A stretch of DNA of 64,000 nt, taken from assembly GCF_025457425.1 (NCBI RefSeq), contig NZ_JAMXIA010000001.1, positions 372,001-436,000 on the forward strand, written 5' to 3'. Positions 56,859 through 64,000 of the stretch are shown here, one piece after another (position 1 is the first letter of the stretch; every line of letters starts with the position of its first letter). The position numbers and the translations under genes are program-made. This DNA comes from Chryseobacterium foetidum (GTDB lineage: Bacteria; Bacteroidota; Bacteroidia; Flavobacteriales; Weeksellaceae). Below the pieces are notes generated by a model, which was not told the origin of the DNA, made no database searches, and was given only the letters and a program-made list of their open reading frames with translations.

Positions 56859-58361
56859 TTAAAAAGGTATGGTAAAATGAAATGTAGAACCGTGACCAAG
56901 CTCAGATTCTACCCAAATCGTACCTTTGTGATTATCAATTATCTTCTGGCTCACGTACAGACCAATTCCCATCCCGGGATATTGCTTCTGTGTACTGCCT
57001 GCTCTGTAAAACCTCTCAAATATTTTCGATTTATCACTGTGGCTTATACCCAGCCCCTGATCTTTCACTGAAATTTTTACATAATTGGCCACCTTCGAGA
57101 TGTTAATGTAAATGGGTTTTGATTTAGGTGAATATTTTACTGCGTTGCCAATTATATTATTTACAACCTGGGTAATTTGCGATTCGTCTATGTTTACATA
57201 AATCTCGTCATCTCCACTTAGAATTATTTTATGACTGTCATCGGCAATCTGTATGCTTTCAACGCAGTTACTTACAAGACTTGAAATATCACAGCGCTCC
57301 TTGTGTGATTCTATATTTCCCGACTGTATTTTAGAGGTATCCAGAAGATCTGTGATCAGATTATTTAATCTGTCTACGTGCACTGCCACTTTATTTAAAG
57401 TATCAGAATATTTTTCACTCAGTCCTTCTCCGGTAAATCTCTGTAAAATCTGTACAAGTCCTTTAATTGTGGTAAGCGGTGTTTTCAGTTCATGGCTTGC
57501 AATAGAAAGGAAATCATCTTTCCTTTTTTCAATTTCCCGGCGTTCAGAAACATCTTCAATTGCCAAAAGTATCCTGTCTTTGTACTGACCTTCAAATTCG
57601 ATTCTGTAAGCGTTCAGAATCATTATTTTTTTGCCAATATACGGGAAGTCATGCTCAACTTCAAAATCTATAACTGGATTGCTCGTAGGAAGAATTTTAA
57701 TTAAAAGTTCCTTCAATGCCTCTATATCCCACTGATGATTTCCAAGCTCGTAAAGCAGTTTGCCAATCGTGTCTTCTGAAGTTACCTTAAACGTTTTGAG
57801 GAAATGATTATTGGCGCTCAGCACATGAAAGTTTTCATCCAGTACAAGCAGGCTCTCTCTCACAGTCTGAATAATGCTGGAAAGAAACATCTCTTCTTCC
57901 TGAAGTTCTTTTGTACGTTCGCGCACTTTTTTCTCCACATTTGCCTTTTCCTCCCTCAGTTCATGCTCGGCCTGTTTTTGAAGAGTGATATCATTTTGTA
58001 CACCAATGAAATGGGTTGTTTTTCCATCTTCGTTTTTAACAGGAGATATAAATAATTCATTCCAGAAAAGATCGCCGTTTTTCTTATAATTTCGGATCAC
58101 AATTCGGGTCTCAGACTCATCCAGGATGGCTGATTTAATTTCCTGCCTTGCCCTCTGATGCCTGTCATTCATCTGCAGAAAGCGACAGTTGTGCCCTATG
58201 ATTTCGTGACGGGAATATCCTGTCATATTTTCAAAAGCTTTGTTGCAGTAAACAATGGGATTATCCTCAATATTATTATCTGTGATTATAATCCCGGAAT
58301 TTGAGGAGTCGAGAGCCTGCTGATATAATCTCAGGCTGTTATGATGATCTGAATTATTCAA
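56859..58361 (-). CDS. LOV-domain (blue light) sensor histidine kinase
   Basis: 500-aa soluble kinase: LOV/PAS domain 10-130, coiled coil 130-160, second PAS about 160-275, HisKA with phosphoacceptor His290 in SIASHELKTPL, HATPase with GMGIGLYVSQKII. The first PAS has the full LOV signature GHNCRFLQ with the photoreactive Cys59, plus Asn91 (RNYKKNG), Asn101 (FWNEL) and Gln122 (GVQND) that bind FMN. It should form a flavin-cysteinyl adduct in blue light. Start is a TTG at 58361; no ATG is available upstream before a stop. Co-transcribed with the response regulator that follows by 11 bp. Confidence 0.93.
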   Translation of the reverse strand: MNNSDHHNSLRLYQQALDSSNSGIIITDNNIEDNPIVYCNKAFENMTGYSRHEIIGHNCRFLQMNDRHQRARQEIKSAILDESETRIVIRNYKKNGDLFWNELFISPVKNEDGKTTHFIGVQNDITLQKQAEHELREEKANVEKKVRERTKELQEEEMFLSSIIQTVRESLLVLDENFHVLSANNHFLKTFKVTSEDTIGKLLYELGNHQWDIEALKELLIKILPTSNPVIDFEVEHDFPYIGKKIMILNAYRIEFEGQYKDRILLAIEDVSERREIEKRKDDFLSIASHELKTPLTTIKGLVQILQRFTGEGLSEKYSDTLNKVAVHVDRLNNLITDLLDTSKIQSGNIESHKERCDISSLVSNCVESIQIADDSHKIILSGDDEIYVNIDESQITQVVNNIIGNAVKYSPKSKPIYINISKVANYVKISVKDQGLGISHSDKSKIFERFYRAGSTQKQYPGMGIGLYVSQKIIDNHKGTIWVESELGHGSTFHFTIPF

Positions 58362-58548
58362 TTGTAATGATTTTGAAGTGTGATTAAGCTGAAACCATTT
58401 TTATGCCTAAAGATCGCAATAAACGATTTTTAATTTAAAAATAAAAAATTTACATACTTCTACCCATTTCCATCTCCCAGACTTCCCCATTCTTCCCCAT
58501 TCTTCCCTTTGCAAAAATTCAAGGCATCAGCTTTGCAGAAACGATCAG

Positions 58549-59034
58549 ATGAGAAAACAGAAGCCCACTTACCTGAATTTCAACCTTAAAGATTACGCAT
58601 GGAAACCCGATATTGACTATCGGAAACATCCTGAACTGTACAGAGTCGGGAAAGGTGAACAAGGCGTTTTGATTTGTGAACCTTATAAAAGCGAAATTGG
58701 AAAATACTGGCGTTTTAAAAATTCAGAAATTGCCGAAGAAAGTTCCGCGAAGATTTATTCACTGTTTATGGAATATTTAGAAAGTGAAGATTTTGTAGGC
58801 GCAGATATGGCCAGGAAGTATCTGCAGATGGGATTTACAAGAGCACGCAGATATTTTAATTATAAAGGCGGAAAAAAATATGACCCGGAAAATAATTACG
58901 AACCACTGGAGCGCGGAACCGGTGATCCCGAAAAAGCAAAGTCAGCAGAAATCTTTTATAAAAAATGGAAAGAGGCAGAAGAAAATCCAACTTATACAGA
59001 ATTGAAACAGGAATGGAAAGATAAATTAGGCTGA
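58549..59034 (+). CDS. DUF4385 protein
   Basis: 161-aa cytoplasmic protein rich in Lys, Tyr and Trp. The conserved DUF4385 pattern is LKDYAWKPDIDYRKHPELYRVG near 15-36, CEPYKSEIGKYWRFK near 53-67 and MARKYLQMGFTRARRYFNYKGG near 94-115. The family is found in many bacteria and some phages and has no known activity. It stands alone. Confidence 0.88.
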   Translation: MRKQKPTYLNFNLKDYAWKPDIDYRKHPELYRVGKGEQGVLICEPYKSEIGKYWRFKNSEIAEESSAKIYSLFMEYLESEDFVGADMARKYLQMGFTRARRYFNYKGGKKYDPENNYEPLERGTGDPEKAKSAEIFYKKWKEAEENPTYTELKQEWKDKLG

Positions 59035-59644
59035 ATGAAGGTTTGGCGAAATATTGCTAACCTAGATCCACAATAAATGATTGTGCAAAATCTACCAGAT
59101 TCATGTTCCCAACATCATTGTTTTCAACATACAGGATTCTTTACAAAAACCTGTATGATCAAAGAGGTAGTTTTTCTCAACATCGTTTCAGAATGTGTTA
59201 AAACCAATGTTTATATCCCAAATTAGTGTAAATTTTAAAATCACATTTTGCAGTCTTTAATTTGATGGTAGTTTCCAAAATCTTTTCCAACTACCGTAAT
59301 ATCCTTGGAAATTTTTGAAAGTGGTATTTTTTTTAGTGACGCCGAGTATTCCATATGTGTTTTTAAATATCTGAATAAATTATTTTTTTTACAAATCAAA
59401 ATCAATTCTACCTAAGATTGATTATCTCTTAAAATCAGAAGTCATATTAAAAAAATCATTAAGGGATTTCAAAATCTATTGAACTATCTTGTACTATCCT
59501 GCCTCATTCATTTTTTATTCGAAAAAATATTATACTTTTAAAAAGTAGAAAGTCGAGGGTATAAGCGCAAAATTGTTTTTCAATTAAAATGTGCAAGTGA
59601 TTTCTTTTCTGCGACATTATACTAATTGAAAACAAACCCCATCC
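59035..59644. other. Intergenic region before the sugar operon
   Basis: 610 bp, AT-rich. Contains an 8-bp-stem hairpin (CATACAGG at 59128-59135 with CCTGTATG at 59150-59157, no T-run) and a Cys-containing 49-codon ORF (59077-59226) that I do not accept as a gene. The last 100 bp must hold the promoter/operator of the fucose-type operon; I see no clear consensus. Confidence 0.45.
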
Positions 59645-60925
59645 ATGAACAACAACAATTCAGGAAGCTCAGTTTCTTCTTCAACGAAAAAGCGAAACTA
59701 CAGTCTTCCGCTTATTCTGATCACGAGTCTGTTTTTCTTTTGGGGATTTATTCATAACCTCGATCCAATCTTAATTAAACATTTACGAAGTGCCTTTCAA
59801 TTAAATCATTTTCAGGCATCTTTGGTTGATTCTGCCGTTTTTGCGGCGTACTTCCTTTTGGCAATTCCAGCGGGAATGATTATTCAGAAATACGGTTACA
59901 AAACAGGAATTCTGGTGGGATTATTTTTCTTTGCAGCAGGATGTTTTCTGTTTGTTCCCGCAGCTAATACTGTGAGTTATCCGTTCTTTCTTGGAGCTTT
60001 ATTCGTCTTGTCATGTGGACTGGCCATTTTAGAGACGGCTGCAAATCCTTACATCACTGTTTTAGGACCACCTGAAAAAGCGACACAGAGATTAAACTTT
60101 GCTCAGTCTTTCAACGGTTTGGCAGCGTCGATTGCTCCCATTGTTGGTGGAATTTTTATACTGAGTGAAGAACCAAAATCGCAGGAAGAACTTTCAACAC
60201 TTTCTGAAGCTGCAAAATTAGCTTACATTCATGCAGAAACTGCTTTGGTAAAAGGACCTTACCTGATTTTGGGAGCGGTTCTCTTACTGGTCATGATTTT
60301 CTTTCTATTCATTAAATTACCGGAAGTAACCGAAAACAACGAAAAATCTTCTAAAAATTATCTTCAGGTTTTAGGTGTGAAAAATGTGGGATGGGGAGTA
60401 CTTGCTCAGTTTTTTTACATCGGTGCACAGATTTATGTCTTCAGTTTTCTTTTGGTTTTCGCAGAAGACACCATTGATATGAAAGGTCAGGAAGCCAAAT
60501 ATTATGCAGGCGTCGCGGGTTTTTTGTTTATGATTGGCCGTTTTGCCGGAACTTTTCTGATGAAATATATTTCGCCGCAAAAATTGCTTGCAGTGTACAG
60601 CGTAATCAGCACCATTCTTACATTCTGGGTTATTTTCGGATCAGGAATTTCTACTTTATATGCACTTGTTGGATTGACTTTCTTCATGTCCATTATGTTT
60701 CCGACGATTTTTGCTTTGGGAATTGAAAGTGCCGGTGCAGATACAAAGCCTGCCTCAAGTCTTCTCATCATGTCGATTGTAGGAGGCGCGGTCATTCCTC
60801 CTCTTGCCAGTAAAATCACAGATATTTCAGGGAATATTCAGTATTCGTATGCTGTACCTCTACTCTGTTTTGTCATTGTTTTTCTGTTTTCATTGAGGTT
60901 CAGAAATAAAAGTTCCCTACAATAA
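59645..60925 (+). CDS. fucP: FucP-type sugar:proton symporter (MFS)
   Basis: 426-aa membrane protein with 12 transmembrane helices of the sugar MFS FucP/GluP family. It carries FFFWGFIHNLDPILIKHL at helix 1 and ETAANPYITVLGPPEKATQRLNFAQSFNG after helix 4, the diagnostic FucP signature. The natural substrate is L-fucose or a related sugar; the following dehydratase, SDR dehydrogenase and FAA hydrolase fit an oxidative deoxysugar pathway. First gene of that operon here. Confidence 0.9.
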   Translation: MNNNNSGSSVSSSTKKRNYSLPLILITSLFFFWGFIHNLDPILIKHLRSAFQLNHFQASLVDSAVFAAYFLLAIPAGMIIQKYGYKTGILVGLFFFAAGCFLFVPAANTVSYPFFLGALFVLSCGLAILETAANPYITVLGPPEKATQRLNFAQSFNGLAASIAPIVGGIFILSEEPKSQEELSTLSEAAKLAYIHAETALVKGPYLILGAVLLLVMIFFLFIKLPEVTENNEKSSKNYLQVLGVKNVGWGVLAQFFYIGAQIYVFSFLLVFAEDTIDMKGQEAKYYAGVAGFLFMIGRFAGTFLMKYISPQKLLAVYSVISTILTFWVIFGSGISTLYALVGLTFFMSIMFPTIFALGIESAGADTKPASSLLIMSIVGGAVIPPLASKITDISGNIQYSYAVPLLCFVIVFLFSLRFRNKSSLQ

Positions 60926-61032
60926 TTGAGTAAAAGAATGGTCTTTGCTTAGCAGAGCCCCTTCGCCAACGAAAAATATGCAGAACAATATTAAAGAAAT
61001 CTTTGCGCTCTTTGCGTTTAAATGATATTAAA

Positions 61033-62673
61033 ATGAGCAATTTAATTTTAAAAATAAATCCAAAAGACAACGTTTTAGTCGCCCTTCAGGATATTCCTGC
61101 GGAAACTGAAATTGTTTTTGAAGGACAAACGTACAAAACTCTTGAACCCATTCCTGCCAAACATAAATTTTTTATGAATGACATGAAACAGGGTGACGAG
61201 ATCTTTATGTACGGTGTTTTGGTTGGAAAAGTGCAGTATGATTTGGCATCAGGAACAAGAATGACGACGGACAATACAAAGCATGCTGCTGATCCATTTT
61301 ATTATCGGGATGTGGATTATCAATGGACAAAACCTGATGTTTCCAGATTTTTGCATAAAACCTTTAAAGGTTATCACCGTTCAAACGGCGATGTGGGAAC
61401 GGCTAACTACTGGCTTTTTATTCCAACTGTTTTCTGTGAAAACCGAAATCTAGATATCATTAAAGAATCTCTGTACGACAGTTTGGGATATGCGGTTGAT
61501 GCAAAATATAAAAACTATACACATCAATTGGTGGAAGCAATTTCCAAAGGAGAAAATCTGGATGAAATTGATTTTTCGCCATCCAATATTCCAACGAAAG
61601 AACGAGTTTTTAAGAATGTTGACGGCATCAAATTTCTCAATCACACCGGCGGTTGTGGCGGAACACGACAGGATTCGGATTCTCTGAGTAAACTGTTGGC
61701 TGCTTATGCCGACCATCCCAACGTGGCTGGAGTTACTTTGTTGAGTCTGGGTTGTCAGCATCTCCAGATTGATAATTTTAAAAAAGATTTATACCACAGA
61801 AATCCTGATTTTGATAAACCTTTACTCGTTTTTGAACAGCAGAAAGCAGTAAGTGAAGAAACAATGATTAAAGATTCTATTTTTGAAACATTGAAAGGTC
61901 TTCAGGAAATCAACAAAATTGAACGTGAAGATGCTCCGCTAAGTAAACTTTGTGTTGGGGTGAAATGTGGCGGAAGCGATGGTTTCAGTGGTATTTCAGC
62001 AAATCCTGCAGTTGGACATCTTGCGGATATTCTTTCGGTTTTGGGAGCTAAAGTCCTCCTTGCTGAATTTCCTGAATTATGCGGAGCGGAACAGGAATTA
62101 ATAGACCGAGCCGTAAATCAGGAAACTGCAGAAAAATTCATCCGACTGATGACGGAATACGATGAACTGGCACATGCCGTTGGTTCAGGTTTTTATATGA
62201 ATCCATCGCCAGGGAACATTAAGGATGGATTGATAACCGATGCCATTAAATCCGCAGGAGCAGCGAAAAAAGGTGGCTCCTCTCCTGTCGTAGATGTTTT
62301 GGATTATACCGAACCTGCTACAAAACCGGGTTTAAGTTTAGTCTGCACCCCTGGAAATGATGTGGAAGCAACCACGGGAAAAGCCGCTTCAGGAGCGACT
62401 TTAATATTGTTTACGACTGGACTTGGAACGCCGACGGGAAATCCGGTTTGTCCGGTGATCAAGGTGGCAACAAATACTGTTTTGGCTGAAAGAATGTCGG
62501 ATATTATTGATATTGATACAGGAGCAATTGTTCGTGGCGAAAAAACGATTCAGCAGATGGGCGAAGATATTTTGGATTTCTGTATTGAAGTGGCAAGCGG
62601 AAATATTATTCCCAAGGCAGTGGCTTTGAATCAGGATGATTTTATTCCCTGGAAAAGAGGGGTTAGTTTATAG
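61033..62673 (+). CDS. UxaA-family (altronate-type) sugar-acid dehydratase
   Basis: 546-aa enzyme of the UxaA/GarD family, with an N-terminal SAF-like domain (ILKINPKDNVLVALQDIPAETE), then the catalytic part with NHTGGCGGTRQDSDSLSKLL, TLLSLGCQHLQ and GVKCGGSDGFSGISANPAVGHLAD; the cysteines in GGCGG, LGCQ and VKCGG are likely metal ligands. Between FucP and an SDR it should dehydrate a sugar acid such as L-fuconate to the 2-keto-3-deoxy acid. Start is the ATG at 61033; the frame opens at 61003. Confidence 0.9.
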   Translation: MSNLILKINPKDNVLVALQDIPAETEIVFEGQTYKTLEPIPAKHKFFMNDMKQGDEIFMYGVLVGKVQYDLASGTRMTTDNTKHAADPFYYRDVDYQWTKPDVSRFLHKTFKGYHRSNGDVGTANYWLFIPTVFCENRNLDIIKESLYDSLGYAVDAKYKNYTHQLVEAISKGENLDEIDFSPSNIPTKERVFKNVDGIKFLNHTGGCGGTRQDSDSLSKLLAAYADHPNVAGVTLLSLGCQHLQIDNFKKDLYHRNPDFDKPLLVFEQQKAVSEETMIKDSIFETLKGLQEINKIEREDAPLSKLCVGVKCGGSDGFSGISANPAVGHLADILSVLGAKVLLAEFPELCGAEQELIDRAVNQETAEKFIRLMTEYDELAHAVGSGFYMNPSPGNIKDGLITDAIKSAGAAKKGGSSPVVDVLDYTEPATKPGLSLVCTPGNDVEATTGKAASGATLILFTTGLGTPTGNPVCPVIKVATNTVLAERMSDIIDIDTGAIVRGEKTIQQMGEDILDFCIEVASGNIIPKAVALNQDDFIPWKRGVSL

Positions 62674-62828
62674 GGAAAGGCCAGGTTAAAAGTAAAAAGA
62701 GCCAGTTTATAAATTCCCCTCCTTTGGAGGGTGGCGAAAAATCTTCGGTTTTTTGACGGGGTTGGTTTATACAAACAGTATCATCAAAACTAAAAGTTAT
62801 TAGTGAAATAGTAAATAAAAAGATATAA
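62674..62828. repeat. Intergenic region holding a structured dispersed repeat
   Basis: Between the dehydratase and SDR genes; the repeat is about 62706-62771. Outer arms TTTATAAATTCCCC/GGGGTTGGTTTATA enclose a CCTCC-TTT-GGAGG hairpin and CGAAAAATCTTCGGTTTTTT. The form is that of a repeat frequent in Chryseobacterium-type genomes. If transcribed it would fold inside the operon mRNA. Confidence 0.65.
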
Positions 62829-63593
62829 ATGTTTTCATTAAAAAATAAAAAAGCCGTTGTGACAGGCGGAGGAAGCGGGATTGGGCAGGCGATTGCCGTT
62901 CAGTTGGCAGCCAATGGTGCGGAAGTTCATATTCTTGAAATTACAGAGCAGAACGGACAGGAAACGCTTGGAAAAATTCAGTCTGCGGGAGGAAATGCGA
63001 AAGTTTATGCCTGTGACGTTTCAAAACAGAAGGATGTTTTGGAAGTTTTCGGGCAGATTGGAGCAATTGATATTTTGGTTAATAATGCAGGAATCGCACA
63101 TATAGGAAAAGCAGACACGACTTCGGAAGAGGATTTTGACAGAATTTATAATGTCAACATTAAAGGGGTTTACAATTGTCTGTTTGCAGCAATTCCTCAG
63201 ATTAGAAAATCTAACGGCGGCGTGATTATTAATATGGCTTCGATTGCTGCGTTGGTGGGAATTCCTGACCGTTTTGCGTACAGTACGGCAAAAGGTGCGG
63301 TGAAAGCAATGACGATGAGTGTTGCGAAGGATTATATCAGTGAAAATATCCGCTGTAATTCGATTTCTCCGGCAAGGGTGCATACGCCTTTTGTGGATGG
63401 ATTTTTAAAGAATAATTATCCTGATCATATTGAAGAAATGTTTGCTAAATTATCAAAGACACAACCTATCGGAAGGATGGCTCAGCCTGAGGAAGTGGCC
63501 TCGTTAGCGCTTTATCTGTGCAGTGACGAAGCGTCATTTATTACGGGTGTGGACTATCCTATCGACGGTGGTTTTACGACTTTGAACAATTAA
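62829..63593 (+). CDS. Short-chain dehydrogenase (SDR)
   Basis: 254-aa NAD(P)-dependent dehydrogenase: cofactor motif TGGGSGIG (12-19), NNAG (85-88), and the catalytic set Ser138, Tyr151, Lys155 in MASIAALVG and YSTAKGAVKAMT. In the oxidative L-fucose route an SDR oxidises 2-keto-3-deoxy-L-fuconate (position 4), which fits its place after the UxaA-type dehydratase and before the FAA-family hydrolase. Confidence 0.9.
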   Translation: MFSLKNKKAVVTGGGSGIGQAIAVQLAANGAEVHILEITEQNGQETLGKIQSAGGNAKVYACDVSKQKDVLEVFGQIGAIDILVNNAGIAHIGKADTTSEEDFDRIYNVNIKGVYNCLFAAIPQIRKSNGGVIINMASIAALVGIPDRFAYSTAKGAVKAMTMSVAKDYISENIRCNSISPARVHTPFVDGFLKNNYPDHIEEMFAKLSKTQPIGRMAQPEEVASLALYLCSDEASFITGVDYPIDGGFTTLNN

Positions 63594-63633
63594 AATCTGT
63601 AGATTAACACAAATGTTGAAAAGGGGAAAAACT

Positions 63634-63790
63634 ACCCTAGCCCCGATAGAAACGGCATCCTTTTTTGTCATTGCGGTGGCGAAAAAGTACAACAATTAAT
63701 CATGTTGATCGCAATGACAAAAAAGATATAGTACTTCGGCAAGCTCAGCATAAATTACTAGCGGGATTAAGCTCCTAAAAAAGATCAAGT
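63634..63790 (-). repeat. Dispersed structured repeat, copy 2
   Basis: Reverse orientation to copy 1 (16971-17080). On the minus strand it has CTTGATCTTTT, AGGAGCTTAATCCCGCTA, TATCTTTTTT, then AAAAAGGATGCCGTTTCTAT and CGGGGCTAG. Its inner palindrome is TTTTTTGTCATTGCG/CGCAATGACAAAAAA, unlike copy 1, and an extra segment with GCTGAGCTTGCCGAAGTA is present. Confidence 0.85.
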
Positions 63791-63831
63791 GTATTAAATT
63801 CTGCAATCAAAATATTTAACAATAATCAAAT

Positions 63832-64000
63832 ATGAAATTAATAAAATTCGGACAGCCGGGACAGGAAAAACCGGGCGTCATCATTGGTGACAAGAGATAT
63901 GATGTTTCTCATCTGGTGCGAGATTATGATGAAAATTTCTTTTCAGGTGAGGCGATTGAAAATTTAAAATCTGAAATACACACCCATAATTTACCTGAAA
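63832..64000 (+). CDS. Fumarylacetoacetate hydrolase family protein, C-terminus beyond window
   Basis: First 56 codons only. The start MKLIKFGQPGQEKPGVII and DKRYDVSHLVRDYDENFF are the N-terminal beta domain of FAA-family hydrolases of the 2,4-diketo-3-deoxy-L-fuconate hydrolase/ureidoglycolate lyase type. As the fourth gene of the deoxysugar operon it would cleave the 2,4-diketo-3-deoxy sugar acid to pyruvate and lactate or an equivalent. Catalytic residues lie beyond the edge. Confidence 0.85.
   Translation, partial: MKLIKFGQPGQEKPGVIIGDKRYDVSHLVRDYDENFFSGEAIENLKSEIHTHNLPE

Noticed and set aside
59077..59226. 49-codon ORF with four cysteines in the 610-bp gap
   Set aside because: No ribosome-binding or promoter signal, poor codon pattern for this organism, and it runs straight through a hairpin; most likely chance.

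Overview
The window looks like chromosome of a low-GC flavobacterium close to Chryseobacterium (Bacteroidota, Weeksellaceae). The signs are a short RpoD (288 aa), a GLPGLI-family protein, DUF2911, DUF4142 and DUF1015 proteins, TssN of the Bacteroidota-type (subtype iii) type VI secretion system, almost no Shine-Dalgarno sequences, and many TAnnTTTG-type -7 boxes a few bases before start codons. No tRNA, rRNA, CRISPR array or prophage was recognised.

1-13 kb: a cut-off M28 peptidase; a serC-serA-DUF1015 serine block; a ferredoxin divergent from a LuxC-like acyl-CoA reductase; a Bax-inhibitor-1 membrane protein; a GLPGLI secreted pair; a FrnE-like DsbA protein; a nucleosidase; inorganic pyrophosphatase; a YoeB-type toxin-antitoxin pair; an aminotransferase. 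13-24 kb: M28 lipoprotein, FAD monooxygenase coupled to an AT-rich gene of unknown function, rpoD followed upstream by an 800-bp intergenic pile of structured repeats, an S1/P1 nuclease, an isolated tssG-tssN-tssK baseplate module, a DtxR-type regulator and a threonine aldolase.

24-38 kb: type II NADH dehydrogenase; an overlapping three-gene unit (glycosyltransferase, UDP-galactopyranose mutase, clan GH-A hydrolase); a complete IS1182-like insertion sequence with hairpin ends; a GT32 glycosyltransferase; a GH13 amylase; a GAF histidine kinase; DUF4142 lipoprotein; serine hydrolase; DUF421 protein. 38-58 kb: DASH-type cryptochrome/photolyase; DUF2911; a PIG-L deacetylase, an overlooked 34-aa membrane protein and an SSS symporter joined by overlapping stop/start codons; an XRE-S24 regulator beside AlkB; exonuclease III; a FAD protein beside an unusual 589-aa predicted FMN barrel; an AsmA-like giant; and a LOV-domain (blue light) histidine kinase with its response regulator. 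58-64 kb: DUF4385 and the start of a non-phosphorylative deoxysugar (probably L-fucose) operon: FucP-type permease, UxaA-family dehydratase, SDR dehydrogenase and the start of a fumarylacetoacetase-family hydrolase.

The observations most worth following: (a) a dispersed repeat whose two copies keep their outer boxes while the inner palindrome has a different sequence in each; (b) a set of GG-N10-G(C/T) sites resembling sigma-54 promoters, mostly in the 25-58 kb part, two of which share a long block running into the leader; (c) the 34-aa membrane ORF; (d) the LOV kinase; (e) the 589-aa Cys-rich barrel; and (f) a DUF1015 protein with a ParB/SerK-like DGHHR motif in a serine operon that shows no phosphoserine phosphatase.
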